Assembly: GCF_003001995.1 (NCBI RefSeq)
Contig: NZ_PVNB01000022.1
Coordinates: 1 to 63,957 of the forward strand
Length of the DNA: 63,957 bases
Reading direction: 5' to 3'
Source of the DNA: Orenia metallireducens
Lineage (GTDB): Bacteria; Bacillota; Halanaerobiia; Halobacteroidales; Halobacteroidaceae
Below, in pieces: positions 9,603-17,908 of this stretch (the stretch's first letter is position 1; every line of letters begins with the position of its first letter). Both the position numbers and the translations under genes were made by a program. Under the pieces are notes generated by a model, which was not told the DNA's origin, made no database searches, and saw only the letters and a program-made list of their open reading frames with translations.

Positions 9603-9630
9603 TTGACTTTTGGATTTGATATGTTATAAT
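9603..9630 (+). promoter_or_regulatory. Promoter of tRNA-Leu
   Basis: TTGACT (9603-9608) and TATAAT (9625-9630) with a 16-base spacer lie 12 bases before the mature tRNA. Confidence 0.75.
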
Positions 9631-9642
9631 TATAGAGGAATT

Positions 9643-9729
9643 GCCGAGATGGCGGAACTGGCAGACGCGTAGTGTTGAGGGCGCTATGGTCACTTGACCG
9701 TGTGGGTTCAAATCCCACTCTCGGCACCA
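9643..9729 (+). tRNA. tRNA-Leu (anticodon GAG)
   Basis: Acceptor arms GCCGAGA and TCTCGGC pair. The anticodon stem-loop TAGTG-TTGAGGG-CGCTA gives anticodon GAG. A long variable arm (class II) and an encoded CCA end are present. Confidence 0.93.
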
Positions 9730-9792
9730 ATAAATTCAGTTAACAATTTACAATTAATAATGAATAGTTAAACTTAAAACATTTAACTATTA

Positions 9793-9907
9793 CTACTTAT
9801 TATTAGATAGTTGTATATTTTTCGGCGGTGGTTGGGCGACTAGTCGTCGGTTAAAATTTAATAGATAATTTAAAAGCATACTCATTTTTAATGAGTATGC
9901 TTTTTTT
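9793..9907. repeat. Small terminator-bearing element, copy A
   Basis: Conserved blocks in order: an AT-rich 5' block ending in TTGTATATT (about 9793-9830), a GC-richer core with GCGACTAGTCGTCGG, then GTTAAAATTTAATAGA, and a strong hairpin AGCATACTCAT/ATGAGTATGCT with a T7 run (9872-9907). Relatives lie at 13380-13487, 14268-14398 and, with only the 3' half, 12085-12157. The hairpin also serves as terminator for the convergent abcF gene. Whether the element is a small RNA with a TATATT -10 box or a mobile repeat is open. Confidence 0.5.
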
Positions 9908-9912
9908 AATCA

Positions 9913-11640
9913 TTATTGTTTTTGTTGTAATTTTCTTTTCTTTTTGAGTAGTTCTTCAAATTGCATTTCTAACTTTTCATATTGAGAATCGTCTTTAGTT
10001 GATTCGCTTAATCTTCCTAATACAGCAGCAATTTCATTTTCAATTAATTTTAGATCATTTCTCCTGTCTAAGGAATCATTCTGCTCTTGCTGTTTTTTAT
10101 ATTCTTCCAATCCAAGCTGTACCTTCTTTATTTTATTATTTTTAAATATTAATAGTTGCTTAGAAATCTTATTTAGAAAATATCTATCATGAGAAACAAA
10201 TAAGATAGTACCCTGATAATCTGTTAAAGCACCTTCTAGCTCTTCACGACTATATAAATCTAAATGATTAGTAGGTTCATCTAAAATTAAGATGTCTATT
10301 TTTTGTAAAATTAAATCTGCCAATTTAATCTTAGTCCTTTGGCCCATGCTGAGTTCTTTAGTAGGCTTTTCTAATAATAATTCATCAATGTCTAGATTGG
10401 CTAATAAAGTTCTTGCCTTAGCTGTGTAAAAACCTTGGACGGAATCCATATTTTCTAAAGGGGATTTCTCTAAATCTAAACTACTTAATTCTTGGCTCAA
10501 ATAACCTATTTTAGCAGAGGGACTAATCCAGACTTCTCCTTGGTCAGTTATTTCTTGGTTCAAAATAATTTTGAATAAAGTAGTCTTACCACAGCCATTA
10601 GGACCGATTAAAGCAATTCTCTCTCCATGTTGAATAATAAAAGAACTATTTTTAAATAAAATTTTATTATTATAACTTTTACTAATATTTCTTGTTTCTA
10701 TTAATCTCTTTCCATGTTTATTGGGGTCAGTAAAATTAAAATTTATTTTTGGTTCTTCTTTAGGTTTTTTTACTCCTTCTTCTTTCATTTGTTCTAAGCG
10801 TTTTAATTTTGATTTAACCTGCTTATCCATTTTCTTAGCTTTAACTCGGTTAAACTCTTTACCTCCTTTTTTATTTCCAGATTCAAGAGCTGCTTGTCGT
10901 GATTCACGATGAGCTTTATTAGACCAATTGTTTAACTGTTTAATCTTTTCCTCTATCTTAGCTTCTTTTTTCTTTAATACACTATATTGATGCATTTTCT
11001 CTTCATACCTTTTTTTCTTCTTACATCTATAATCTGAATAATTACCTTGATATTCAAGGACTTTACCATCTTCTAATTCAATAATTCGTTCTACAGTCTG
11101 ATCTAAAAAATAGCGATCATGTGAGATAACTAAAATAGCTCCCTTATAGTTTTTTAGTTCTTGAATCAACCAATCTCGCCCTTTAGCATCAAGGTGGTTA
11201 GTAGGTTCATCTAAAAGTAATATATCTGGCTTTGTAGCATAAACTTTGGCTAAAGCTAATTTTGTTTTTTCACCACCACTTAAATTATTAACTCGATTTT
11301 GATTCCAGCTTTGTAGGTCATCTAATCCTAGATAACTACTTGTCTTTAAAAAGTTATTTACTTCATTTACTCCTTGATTATATATATCATTAAAAATATT
11401 GGTAGTATAAGCAGTAGATTGTGCTAAATGTCCTATTTTAATATTATCTCTATATTGAGTTATATTACCTTCATCTGGAGTTAACTTGCCTAATATAATA
11501 TTAGCTAAAGTAGTTTTTCCAGCTCCATTCTTTCCTACTAAGCCTATCCGATCTCCAACTTTAATACTTAAATCTACCTTCTTAAGTACTTCTTGATTAG
11601 CAAAACTTTTCTTTATTTTATAGCAATTTAATAATTCCAT
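9913..11640 (-). CDS. ABC-F ribosomal-protection ATPase
   Basis: A 575-residue soluble protein with two ABC cassettes and no membrane segment. Cassette 1 has GKNGAGKTTL, signature LSGGEKTKLALAK and DILLLDEPTNHLD. The linker contains NWSNKAHRESRQAA, typical of the antibiotic-resistance ABC-F group (Vga/VmlR type). Cassette 2 has GPNGCGKTTL, LSMGQRTKIKLA and DILILDEPTNHLD. The family binds the ribosomal E site and dislodges peptidyl-transferase drugs. An upstream in-frame ATG ends at 11670, but GAGGGA ahead of ATG 11640 marks the better start. The long leader with two terminators supports drug-induced expression. The drug class cannot be read from the sequence. Confidence 0.87.
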   Translation of the reverse strand: MELLNCYKIKKSFANQEVLKKVDLSIKVGDRIGLVGKNGAGKTTLANIILGKLTPDEGNITQYRDNIKIGHLAQSTAYTTNIFNDIYNQGVNEVNNFLKTSSYLGLDDLQSWNQNRVNNLSGGEKTKLALAKVYATKPDILLLDEPTNHLDAKGRDWLIQELKNYKGAILVISHDRYFLDQTVERIIELEDGKVLEYQGNYSDYRCKKKKRYEEKMHQYSVLKKKEAKIEEKIKQLNNWSNKAHRESRQAALESGNKKGGKEFNRVKAKKMDKQVKSKLKRLEQMKEEGVKKPKEEPKINFNFTDPNKHGKRLIETRNISKSYNNKILFKNSSFIIQHGERIALIGPNGCGKTTLFKIILNQEITDQGEVWISPSAKIGYLSQELSSLDLEKSPLENMDSVQGFYTAKARTLLANLDIDELLLEKPTKELSMGQRTKIKLADLILQKIDILILDEPTNHLDLYSREELEGALTDYQGTILFVSHDRYFLNKISKQLLIFKNNKIKKVQLGLEEYKKQQEQNDSLDRRNDLKLIENEIAAVLGRLSESTKDDSQYEKLEMQFEELLKKKRKLQQKQ

Positions 11641-11667
11641 AGTATCCCTCTTTTCTTTAAAAATAGT

Positions 11668-11704
11668 CAAAAAATAAAAAGACCACGGGTCAATAAACCC
11701 GTGG
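11668..11704 (-). terminator. Second attenuator terminator in the abcF leader
   Basis: On the minus strand CCACGGGT and ACCCGTGG form a perfect 8-bp stem around TTATTG, followed by TCTTTTTATTTTTT. It lies only about 30 bases before the abcF start, so it must be conditionally read through. Confidence 0.85.
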
Positions 11705-11730
11705 TTAGTGTTGAAAGCATATATAGCATA

Positions 11731-11758
11731 TAAAAAACCATGGGTCTAAACCCATAGC
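11731..11758 (-). terminator. First attenuator terminator in the abcF leader
   Basis: On the minus strand CTATGGGT pairs with ACCCATGG (one G-U) around TTAG, followed by TTTTTTA. It precedes the second terminator by about 30 bases and shares its GGGTTTA/ACCC core. Confidence 0.8.
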
Positions 11759-11901
11759 CTAGAAATTAGCTATAAATATTTTATCTACATGAGTTTATTA
11801 ATCTAATAACTCTATTTTCCTTAAAATAGATATACTAATTCCTTGGTTACAAAGGAATTAATTCTCTAATGTTGAGAAAATAGAATATTAAGTTTGATAA
11901 G

Positions 11902-11922
11902 TTAGATTAATAAAAACTTCAT
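11902..11922 (-). CDS. Leader peptide of abcF (candidate uORF)
   Basis: On the minus strand a short frame reads MKFLLI and stops at 11902-11904. AGGAGG at 11939-11944 is 16 bases from this ATG, which is long. An in-frame ATT at 11929-11931 would have a 7-base spacing and give the peptide INTMKFLLI. The sequence right after the uORF (TTAATCTAAC, CTATTTTC) is complementary to GAAAATAG and TTAGATTAA further down the leader, as expected for ribosome-stalling attenuation. Short, so moderate confidence. Confidence 0.45.
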   Translation of the reverse strand: MKFLLI

Positions 11923-11962
11923 TGTATTAATATTTAAGCCTCCTGATTAGATATTTACTAAT

Positions 11963-11991
11963 ATTATACTTTTAATATATTTGATTGTCAA
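11963..11991 (-). promoter_or_regulatory. Promoter of the abcF transcript
   Basis: On the minus strand a perfect TTGACA (11986-11991) and TATAAT (11963-11968) with a 17-base spacer. It gives a leader of about 315 bases before the abcF start. Confidence 0.85.
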
Positions 11992-12084
11992 GTATTTTAA
12001 AATTATCAAAATTAAATGTATTGTGATTTTTAAAAAGATATTGTATAAAAAATATAATAAAGTAATGATTTCAAAACAGGAGAA

Positions 12085-12157
12085 TAAGTTGATTAGAATT
12101 TAATAGAGAGAATAGTAAGCATACTCGAGATGATGAGGTATGCTTACTATTTTTAAC
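12085..12157. repeat. Small terminator-bearing element, copy D (3' half)
   Basis: TTAGAATTTAATAGAGAGAA aligns with the matching block of copy A at 9850, and both continue into AAGCATACTC. The hairpin AATAGTAAGCATAC/GTATGCTTACTATT followed by TTTTT (about 12109-12157) is a strong terminator. The 5' block of the element is not recognisable here. The stretch CAGGAGAATAAG-TTG-ATT-AGA-ATT-TAA upstream could be a four-codon leader frame, but this is speculative. Confidence 0.45.
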
Positions 12158-12383
12158 AAAGATTATTAGTTTACTTGATTTTATTTATTTTATATTCTAT
12201 CATCAAATATCAGCAGCTAAAATATTACTATAGATTATATCAGTAATTATTTTAGATTTACCCTCTGCTTTCAATTTCTTTGATTATTCAAGTTAAACTG
12301 CAAAAAGACTTGAATTTATCCCTGTAAATGTCATTATCTATATTATAAAATTTATACAAACAGGAAGAAAAGGAGTTGTAATT
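12158..12383. other. Intergenic gap with a possible gene scrap
   Basis: There is no complete gene. On the minus strand 12203-12283 is an open stretch of 26 codons (SKKLKAEGKSKIITDIIYS and onward) ending in TGA. Its composition looks coding, but it has no start or recognised family, so it may be a scrap of a lost gene. Confidence 0.3.
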
Positions 12384-13131
12384 ATGAATATTAAACAGAT
12401 TCGAAATGCTACAATAGTGGTTCAATATGAAGGGAAGAAGTTTTTGATTGATCCAGTTTTGGCAGACAAGGATGCATATCCACCTTTTCCGACAAGATCA
12501 ATTTAATCCTTTAGTTAGCTTGCCAACATCAATTGATAATATTATTAATGTAGATGCTGTAATTCTAACTCATTTACATTTAGATCACTTTGATGAGGTT
12601 GCTAAAGACTTATTGCCAAAAGATATAAAAGTATTTGTACAAGATAAAAAAGATGCTAAAGAATTAAGAGATGCCGCTTTTAAAAATATAGAAATTTTGC
12701 ATAAAGATACAGTTTATGAAGATATCAAATTAGCTAAAACTCCAGGTCAGCATGGAAGAGGGGAAATATTAAAGATTGCTGGCAATGTATGTGGTGTTGT
12801 TTTCAAACACCCAAATGAAAAAACTTTATATGTAGCTGGAGATACTATCTGCTATGAAGGTGTTCGAGAAGTGATTGCTACTCATAAGCCAGAAATTATC
12901 GTTGTAAATGCTGGTGACAATCAATTCTTAGACAGCGATTCTCTAATCATGGGAAAAGATGATATCTATGAAGTATACAAGACTGCACTTAATGCAAAAA
13001 TCATTGCTAGTCATATGGAAGCTATCAATCACTGGACATTATCAAGAGAAGAATTAAAAAGCTTTATTAATGAAAAAGGAATCTCTTCTGATGTTTTAGT
13101 ACCAGATGATGGAGAAGAATATACATTTTAA
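12384..13131 (+). pseudogene. MBL-fold metal-dependent hydrolase, frameshifted
   Basis: An RBS AGGAG precedes ATG 12384, which opens MNIKQIRNATIVVQYEGKKF and continues FLIDPVLADKDAYPPFP, the usual start of UlaG-like MBL hydrolases, but this frame stops with TAA at 12504-12506. The rest of the protein continues in another frame (QFNPLVSLPTSIDNIINVDA, then LTHLHLDHFDE, the HxHxDH zinc motif, later YVAGDTI and SHMEAINHWTL) to 13131. A net one-base insertion or two-base deletion near 12470-12500 explains it. It could be a real pseudogene or a sequencing error. A short start at 12448 would lack the first beta-strand. Confidence 0.75.
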
Positions 13132-13159
13132 AAATAATAAAAATTTTATAGATAAATAG

Positions 13160-13206
13160 AAAAGCAGGTAATATCCATAGCATAGTATGGTATTATCTGC
13201 TTTTAG
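13160..13206 (+). terminator. Terminator after the MBL gene
   Basis: AAAAGCAGGTAATA pairs with TATTATCTGCTTTT around a loop of about 19 bases. It is nearly symmetric, so it may also act for minus-strand transcription. Confidence 0.6.
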
Positions 13207-13390
13207 TCGTTTCATTAATAATAACAGTTAATTTATAATTTACATAGTTATTTAAGTTTATCAAGAACTTATCTAACAGCTCATTAGAGGGAAATTTACA
13301 TTCAAGAAGATAACAACCGTCCCCACTAATCTTATAGTAATGTTTATTTACGAGATATCTCTGGGCAACAATGAATTTGAATACTCTTAC
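13193..13390 (-). pseudogene. Lrp/AsnC-family regulator, C-terminal remnant
   Basis: The minus strand is open for 65 codons from 13390 to a TAA at 13193-13195, with no start codon. The translation contains YYKISGDGCYLLECKFPSNE, then LLDKFLINLNNYVNYKLTVI and INETTKSR. This is the RAM (ligand-binding) domain pattern of Lrp/AsnC regulators: an alternating strand, a G-x-C/D-Y-L-L core, and a helix of the LxxFLxxLxxY type. The N-terminal HTH half is missing, and the frame is cut by a stop exactly where element copy B begins. It is most likely a decayed gene fragment. The family call is from pattern memory only. Confidence 0.55.
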
Positions 13391-13487
13391 TTAGTATTCA
13401 ATAATTGTATATTATTAGCGACAATTGGATGGCAGGATCTCAGTTAAAATTTTATAGAGACATATACCTTATAATGGGTATGTTTTT
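13380..13487. repeat. Small terminator-bearing element, copy B
   Basis: The 5' block CTTACTTAGTATTCAATAAT then TGTATATTATTA is nearly the same as in copy C. The core GCGACAATTGGATGGCAGGA aligns with copy A. GTTAAAATTTTATAGA follows, then the hairpin CATATACC/GGGTATG with TTTTT (13461-13487). Confidence 0.55.
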
Positions 13488-13662
13488 CTGATTATGTTTA
13501 ATCATCTTGGCAAAAGCATAACAAATTATAATTTAACTAAGGTAGATTTGATTTTAAAGGTATCTATAAGGATTGTCTTGAATTTTATATTAATCTTTTA
13601 TATAATCACTTAAAAGTTTATCTATAGAAGATGGAAAAATTCCTATGAAAGGTGTGAAGAAT

Positions 13663-14226
13663 ATGAACTGGATTAACTCAATTAAAGAGTATAGACCATA
13701 TAATAATCAGGAAAGAAAAGATAAGGGAGTAATTTTAAAGTGTTTAGATATGTTTGATGATGTTCTAACAAGGGATAATGAAGTTGCACATATTACAAGT
13801 TCTGGCTTTGTAGTGAATAAGGCTAGAGATAAAGTTTTAATGATATATCATAATATTTTTGATTCATGGTCATGGACAGGAGGACATGCAGATGGAGAGA
13901 GTGATTTATTACAGGTAGCAATTAAGGAAGCTAATGAAGAAACTGGTATTAAGAAGATTAATCCTATTAGTCAAGATATTATCTCGCTTGATATTTTTCC
14001 TGTGTTAGCTCATATAAAGAATGGAAACTATGTTTCTTCACATTTGCATTTATCAGTTGCTTATTTAATTGAGGCAGATGAGAATGAAGAGCTTATTATT
14101 AAAGCAGATGAGAATAGTGATGTTAAATGGATAGCAATAGATGAAGTAGAGAGATATTCTAATGAACCCCATATGATTGGAGTATATAAAAAAATTATAT
14201 CTAAAATTGAAAAACAGTCATTGTAG
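13663..14226 (+). CDS. NUDIX hydrolase
   Basis: A 187-residue protein with a NUDIX box GGHADGESDLLQVAIKEANE followed by ETGI. The usual REUXEE Arg is replaced by Lys (AIKEANEETGI), which is unusual but conservative. The C-terminal half (HLHLSVAYLIEADENEEL, then DVKWIAIDEV) is typical of the fold. The family hydrolyses nucleoside diphosphates linked to another group; the substrate is unknown. An in-frame ATG at 13645 lies upstream, but AAAGGTGTG sits inside that extension, so ATG 13663 is preferred. It is a lone gene with an element on each side (copies B and C). Confidence 0.88.
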   Translation: MNWINSIKEYRPYNNQERKDKGVILKCLDMFDDVLTRDNEVAHITSSGFVVNKARDKVLMIYHNIFDSWSWTGGHADGESDLLQVAIKEANEETGIKKINPISQDIISLDIFPVLAHIKNGNYVSSHLHLSVAYLIEADENEELIIKADENSDVKWIAIDEVERYSNEPHMIGVYKKIISKIEKQSL

Positions 14227-14267
14227 TGTAATAAAGATTTGCTTTATATATTAAGCATAGTTTTGTC

Positions 14268-14398
14268 TTACTCAATTTTGAATAATTGTATATTTTTATG
14301 ATTTATAGGGTGAGAGTTATCGGTGAAAGAAAGGGGATACGGCAAAATTTTATAAGTCAATTTAGAAATATACTCCAAATTTTGGGGTATATTTTTTT
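14268..14398. repeat. Small terminator-bearing element, copy C
   Basis: The 5' block CTTACTCAATTTTGAATAAT then TGTATATT is highly similar to copy B. The core differs and is longer (GGGTGAGAGTTATCGGTGAA onward). CAAAATTTTATAAG follows, then hairpin ATATACTCC/GGGGTATAT with a T7 run (14367-14398), which can end transcription of the NUDIX gene. Confidence 0.5.
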
Positions 14399-14700
14399 AT
14401 TTGGTTATTTTTTTGATTTTATCAGAGGAATTTATTACTTAATGTATAATATATGATTATAACAACGAAAAAATGACAAATGTCGATAATTATAGCTAAG
14501 AGATTTATTTTCATATTTATCATTAGATATCAAGGGAGAGGTTAATTCTTCCTTGATTATTATTTAAGTATATTAATAGCTTTAAGGTTCTTTTAGAATT
14601 ATTAGATAAAGAGTAAAGAAAGGAGTTGAGATTTTATTAAATGAGGATATTAGTATCGATACAAATGGATATAAAATTTTAAAGAAATTCTGCCTGAGGA
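14399..14700. other. Intergenic gap upstream of the chemoreceptor
   Basis: The gap is AT-rich. A possible hairpin ATCAAGG/CCTTGAT lies at about 14528-14557 with a weak T-tract. AAAGGAGTTGAG at 14617-14628 is followed by an open frame without ATG (ILLNEDISIDTNGYKILKKF) that ends just before the chemoreceptor. It would need an ATT start and is probably not real. No sigma-D promoter was convincing. Confidence 0.35.
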
Positions 14701-14709
14701 GGCTTTAAA

Positions 14710-16635
14710 ATGGTGAAAAGAATTAAAGATTTGAGTATAGGCACTAAAATTTCTAGTAGCTTTACAGTTTTAATCATTCTAAGTATTATAATGGTTTTTG
14801 TAGGTTATTCTAGCTTAAAATTAATCTCTCATAAAGTTAAAATCAGTGAAGAAGCAAATAATATAGCAGAATTAATCTTAGATATGAGGATAAAAGAAGT
14901 CAAATTTATGAGAACTGGTGACAAAAATAGAGATAAAGAGGTAAATGATTTATTGGATAAAGCTATAAATAGAATAGAAAGTCTAGAGAAAAAAGTAGAC
15001 AAACAAATTGAAAGAGAAGAGATTAATCAGATTAAAGAGTTAATTACAAACTTTAAAATTTCCTTTAATAATTATGCAAAAAGTACATATCAACAACAAG
15101 ATTACAGAAGAACCTTTGTTAAAGAGGAAGAAGAGTTAATTGAACCATTATATAGCCTATCTAGGCTTCAGAATCAAGCGTTAGGAGAATTTATAAAAGA
15201 GGGTAAATTATTATCAGATATAGAAATAAAAAGAGAAAATATAATGATAATTGAAAATATAATCAGGTTTATTAATGAAATAGGTAAGCAGGAAAGAAAT
15301 TTGGTGATTAATTTTGCTAATGATCAGAAGGAGAAGGAATATATTAATCAGACTTTAAGCTACTTTGATAAAGCCAAAGAGGAGTTAGTAAATGGGATAT
15401 TTAAAGAAGAGATGAATAGTGATCAAGTAGAAGAACTATTAGCTGCTCTAAAAGATGGAAGAGATGCCTTTAATGATGTTGTAATTACTGAATTGACAAA
15501 GAATCAGCAAAAGAAAGCTATGGTTGAATTAGGAGATAAGGTAGTTACTAAGGCTAAAGAATTATCTGAGAATAAAGAAATCGAAATTAAAGAATCAGTA
15601 AAGTCTGGTATTGAACATTTAATAATAATATCAATTGTTGGAATAATAATTGGAATTATTTTTTCCATAGTAATTACTAAAGCAGTCAGCAAGCCTGTAT
15701 TAAGTGTTATGAAATTTTTAAAAGAGATGGCTCAAAATGGTGGTGATCTAACTAAAAGAATTGCTGTCGATTCTCAAGACGAGGTTGGACGTTTAAGCTA
15801 TTGGTTCAATGCCTTTGTAGATCAGTTACATGATATTATCTTAAAATTAAGGGATGATTCTGAAGAGTTATCAGCATATAGTGAGGAGTTATCATCTTCC
15901 TCTGAGGAAGGAAGTGCTGGTATTGAGGATACTCGTCGATTAATAGAAGGAATGGTGGCTCATATTCAACAGATATCGGCAAGTGCTCAAGAGGTAACAG
16001 GCTATGCCCAACAGACCAGTGCTCAAACTGAGTTTGGTAATAGAAATATTGAAGAGACTATAGGTAGTATTCAAGGGATTAATCAGGCTGTAGAAAGAGC
16101 TGTCAAGTCTATAGCTAATCTGGAAGTAAATTCTGAAGAGATAGGTAAAATTATAGAGTTAATTACTAGTATTGCGGAGCAGACCAATTTATTGGCTTTA
16201 AATGCAGCAATAGAAGCAGCTAGAGCTGGTGAACATGGGATGGGGTTTTCTGTAGTAGCAGATGAGATTAGAAGCCTTGCTGAAGAGACTGCTAAAGCCA
16301 CTCAGGATATTTCTGCTTTAATTAACAATATTCAAAAACAAACAAAGGATAGTATTGAAATGATTAGAAAGGTAGAGAGGAAGGCGAATGAAGGGGAGCG
16401 TATTGCTCAAAAGACAAGTAGCGTCTTTGAAGAGATTAAAGTGGCAAGTGAACAGACTTCAGCCCATATTGAAGATACAGCTCAATCGACTCAGCAGTTA
16501 GTAGCAGATACAGACCAGATTATGATTTCAGCTGAAGATATTGAAAGAATGTCTACAGAGTTAAGTACTTCTTCTCAAGAATTATCAGGTATGGCAGAAA
16601 GCTTGCAGAGTTTAATTAGCAAGTTTAAGATTTAA
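14710..16635 (+). CDS. Methyl-accepting chemotaxis protein
   Basis: A 641-residue membrane receptor. TM1 lies at about residues 15-37, followed by a long helical periplasmic/extracellular sensor of about 260 residues (four-helix or HBM-like). TM2 lies at about 300-325 ([20 protein letters not shown]), then HAMP ([28 protein letters not shown]). The cytoplasmic signalling hairpin tip is [20 protein letters not shown] followed by [17 protein letters not shown]. It senses a ligand and controls CheA. The C-terminus has no obvious NWETF pentapeptide. RBS GAGGAGG lies about nine bases before ATG. The next gene, 70 bases downstream, is an HD-GYP phosphodiesterase, so the two may share a transcript. 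Confidence 0.93.
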   Translation: MVKRIKDLSIGTKISSSFTVLIILSIIMVFVGYSSLKLISHKVKISEEANNIAELILDMRIKEVKFMRTGDKNRDKEVNDLLDKAINRIESLEKKVDKQIEREEINQIKELITNFKISFNNYAKSTYQQQDYRRTFVKEEEELIEPLYSLSRLQNQALGEFIKEGKLLSDIEIKRENIMIIENIIRFINEIGKQERNLVINFANDQKEKEYINQTLSYFDKAKEELVNGIFKEEMNSDQVEELLAALKDGRDAFNDVVITELTKNQQKKAMVELGDKVVTKAKELSENKEIEIKESVKSGIEHLIIISIVGIIIGIIFSIVITKAVSKPVLSVMKFLKEMAQNGGDLTKRIAVDSQDEVGRLSYWFNAFVDQLHDIILKLRDDSEELSAYSEELSSSSEEGSAGIEDTRRLIEGMVAHIQQISASAQEVTGYAQQTSAQTEFGNRNIEETIGSIQGINQAVERAVKSIANLEVNSEEIGKIIELITSIAEQTNLLALNAAIEAARAGEHGMGFSVVADEIRSLAEETAKATQDISALINNIQKQTKDSIEMIRKVERKANEGERIAQKTSSVFEEIKVASEQTSAHIEDTAQSTQQLVADTDQIMISAEDIERMSTELSTSSQELSGMAESLQSLISKFKI

Positions 16636-16704
16636 GAGGTTTTACTGAGCTAGAAAGTGGGAGAGTATGGCTTTCAATTTTATAATTATAAGGAGGATAT
16701 AAAA

Positions 16705-17772
16705 GTGTATCTAGCTAGTGTAGATGGCTTAAAAGAAGGGGATGTATTGGCTAAGAAGATATATAATGCAGATGGACAGTTGTTATTAGAGACGGGTAAA
16801 AGATTGAATAGACATTATATTAATAAGTTAAAAGCTCTTGGTCTTACTCACATCTATCTTAAGGATAATAGATTAAAGGAGATAAAAAAAGAGGATATTG
16901 AGATAATACCTGATAAGATAAAAGAAGAAGCAATAATTATAGCTAGAGAATCTTTTAAGAGAATAAGTAGTGGTAACATAAAGTTAAGTAAGAAAGAAGA
17001 AGATCAATTAAATAAATTAATTACTGATATAATTAATAGTACAATTAGTAATAAGAATATACTTAATTGCCTTAAAGATGTAAGGGTATTAGAGGATGAG
17101 TTATTCTTCCATCTGACCAATGTTGCTGTACTCTCTTTAGTAGTGGGTAAGAAGTTAGGGTATAGCAAGGAAGCTCTTTTTGAATTAGGGATAGGTGCAT
17201 TTTTACATGATATAGGTAAGATCAGAATTTCTCCAGAAATTTTAAATAAACCTGGTAAACTTAGTGAGGAAGAGTTTGAAGAGATTAAAAAGCATACAAT
17301 TTATGGATATGAGATTTTAAGTAATATGGAAGGAATTTCAGAATCTTCGGCTCGTATTGCTTATTTACATCATGAGCGGTGTGATGGTTCTGGTTATCCT
17401 AAAGGAATAACTAAAAGGTATATCGATGAATATGCAAAGATTGTAGCTATTGCAGATGTATTTGATGCTATGATGAATGATAGAGCCTATCGTGCTTCAA
17501 TTAAGGTAAAAGAGGTAATTGAGTATATGTATACTGCCTTTACAGAAAACAAGATGGATAGAGATTTATTAGCGATATTTTTAAAAATGATAACTCCTTA
17601 TCCCATAGGAACGACAGTTAGATTAAGTATTGGTTGTGAGGCAGTAGTAACTCAAGTAAATGAAGCTATGATGCTTAGACCGATAGTTAAGGTCTTAAAT
17701 TTTAATGGATTAGACAAAGAGTTAGAGATTGATTTATCTGAGGATTTAGATATTGATATTATAGATGATTAA
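16705..17772 (+). CDS. HD-GYP domain protein (c-di-GMP phosphodiesterase type)
   Basis: A 355-residue cytoplasmic protein. The N-terminal 60 residues (LASVDGLKEGDVLAKKIYNA) are the small domain common in front of HD-GYP proteins. The HD-GYP domain has GAFLHDIGKI (HD pair), KKHTIYGYEIL, LHHERCDGSGYPKG (the HHE and GYP motifs) and ADVFDAMMNDRAYR. All signature residues are intact, so c-di-GMP hydrolysis is likely. GTG 16705 is chosen because AAGGAGG ends eight bases ahead; a longer in-frame GTG at 16657 has no such site. Placement after a chemoreceptor suggests a motility or biofilm role. Confidence 0.9.
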   Translation: MYLASVDGLKEGDVLAKKIYNADGQLLLETGKRLNRHYINKLKALGLTHIYLKDNRLKEIKKEDIEIIPDKIKEEAIIIARESFKRISSGNIKLSKKEEDQLNKLITDIINSTISNKNILNCLKDVRVLEDELFFHLTNVAVLSLVVGKKLGYSKEALFELGIGAFLHDIGKIRISPEILNKPGKLSEEEFEEIKKHTIYGYEILSNMEGISESSARIAYLHHERCDGSGYPKGITKRYIDEYAKIVAIADVFDAMMNDRAYRASIKVKEVIEYMYTAFTENKMDRDLLAIFLKMITPYPIGTTVRLSIGCEAVVTQVNEAMMLRPIVKVLNFNGLDKELEIDLSEDLDIDIIDD

Positions 17773-17844
17773 CTGTATTTGTAGAGAATCTGAGAAAGAT
17801 TTTAATTAGAATTATCGGATTATCCTAATCTAGGCTCTATAAGA

Positions 17845-17872
17845 GAACCCCCACTAAAATTCAGTGGGGGTA
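17845..17872 (-). terminator. Strong hairpin between convergent genes
   Basis: ACCCCCACT and AGTGGGGGT form a perfect 9-bp GC-rich stem around AAAATTC. There is no long T-run on either side; TTCTCTT follows on the minus strand. It lies between the ends of the HD-GYP gene and the minus-strand repeat gene and probably serves both. Confidence 0.6.
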
Positions 17873-17908
17873 TCTATAATTTCTAATTATAGATATGCTA
17901 ATTTTTAT

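Noticed and set aside
12203-12283. Minus-strand 26-codon open stretch (SKKLKAEG...)
   Set aside because: No start, no RBS and no recognised family; kept only as a note in the gap entry.
9793-14398. Integron attC sites around abcF, MBL and NUDIX genes
   Set aside because: No clear GTTRRRY/RYYYAAC pairs in the elements, the genes are not all in one direction, abcF has its own promoter, and no integrase is seen.
14617-14707. Small frame with RBS before the chemoreceptor
   Set aside because: It needs an ATT start, has no family resemblance and ends at the chemoreceptor RBS; chance is likely.
14600-14709. Sigma-D (flagellar) promoter for the chemoreceptor
   Set aside because: TAAA and CGATA are present but not at the required spacing and without the GCCGATAA core.
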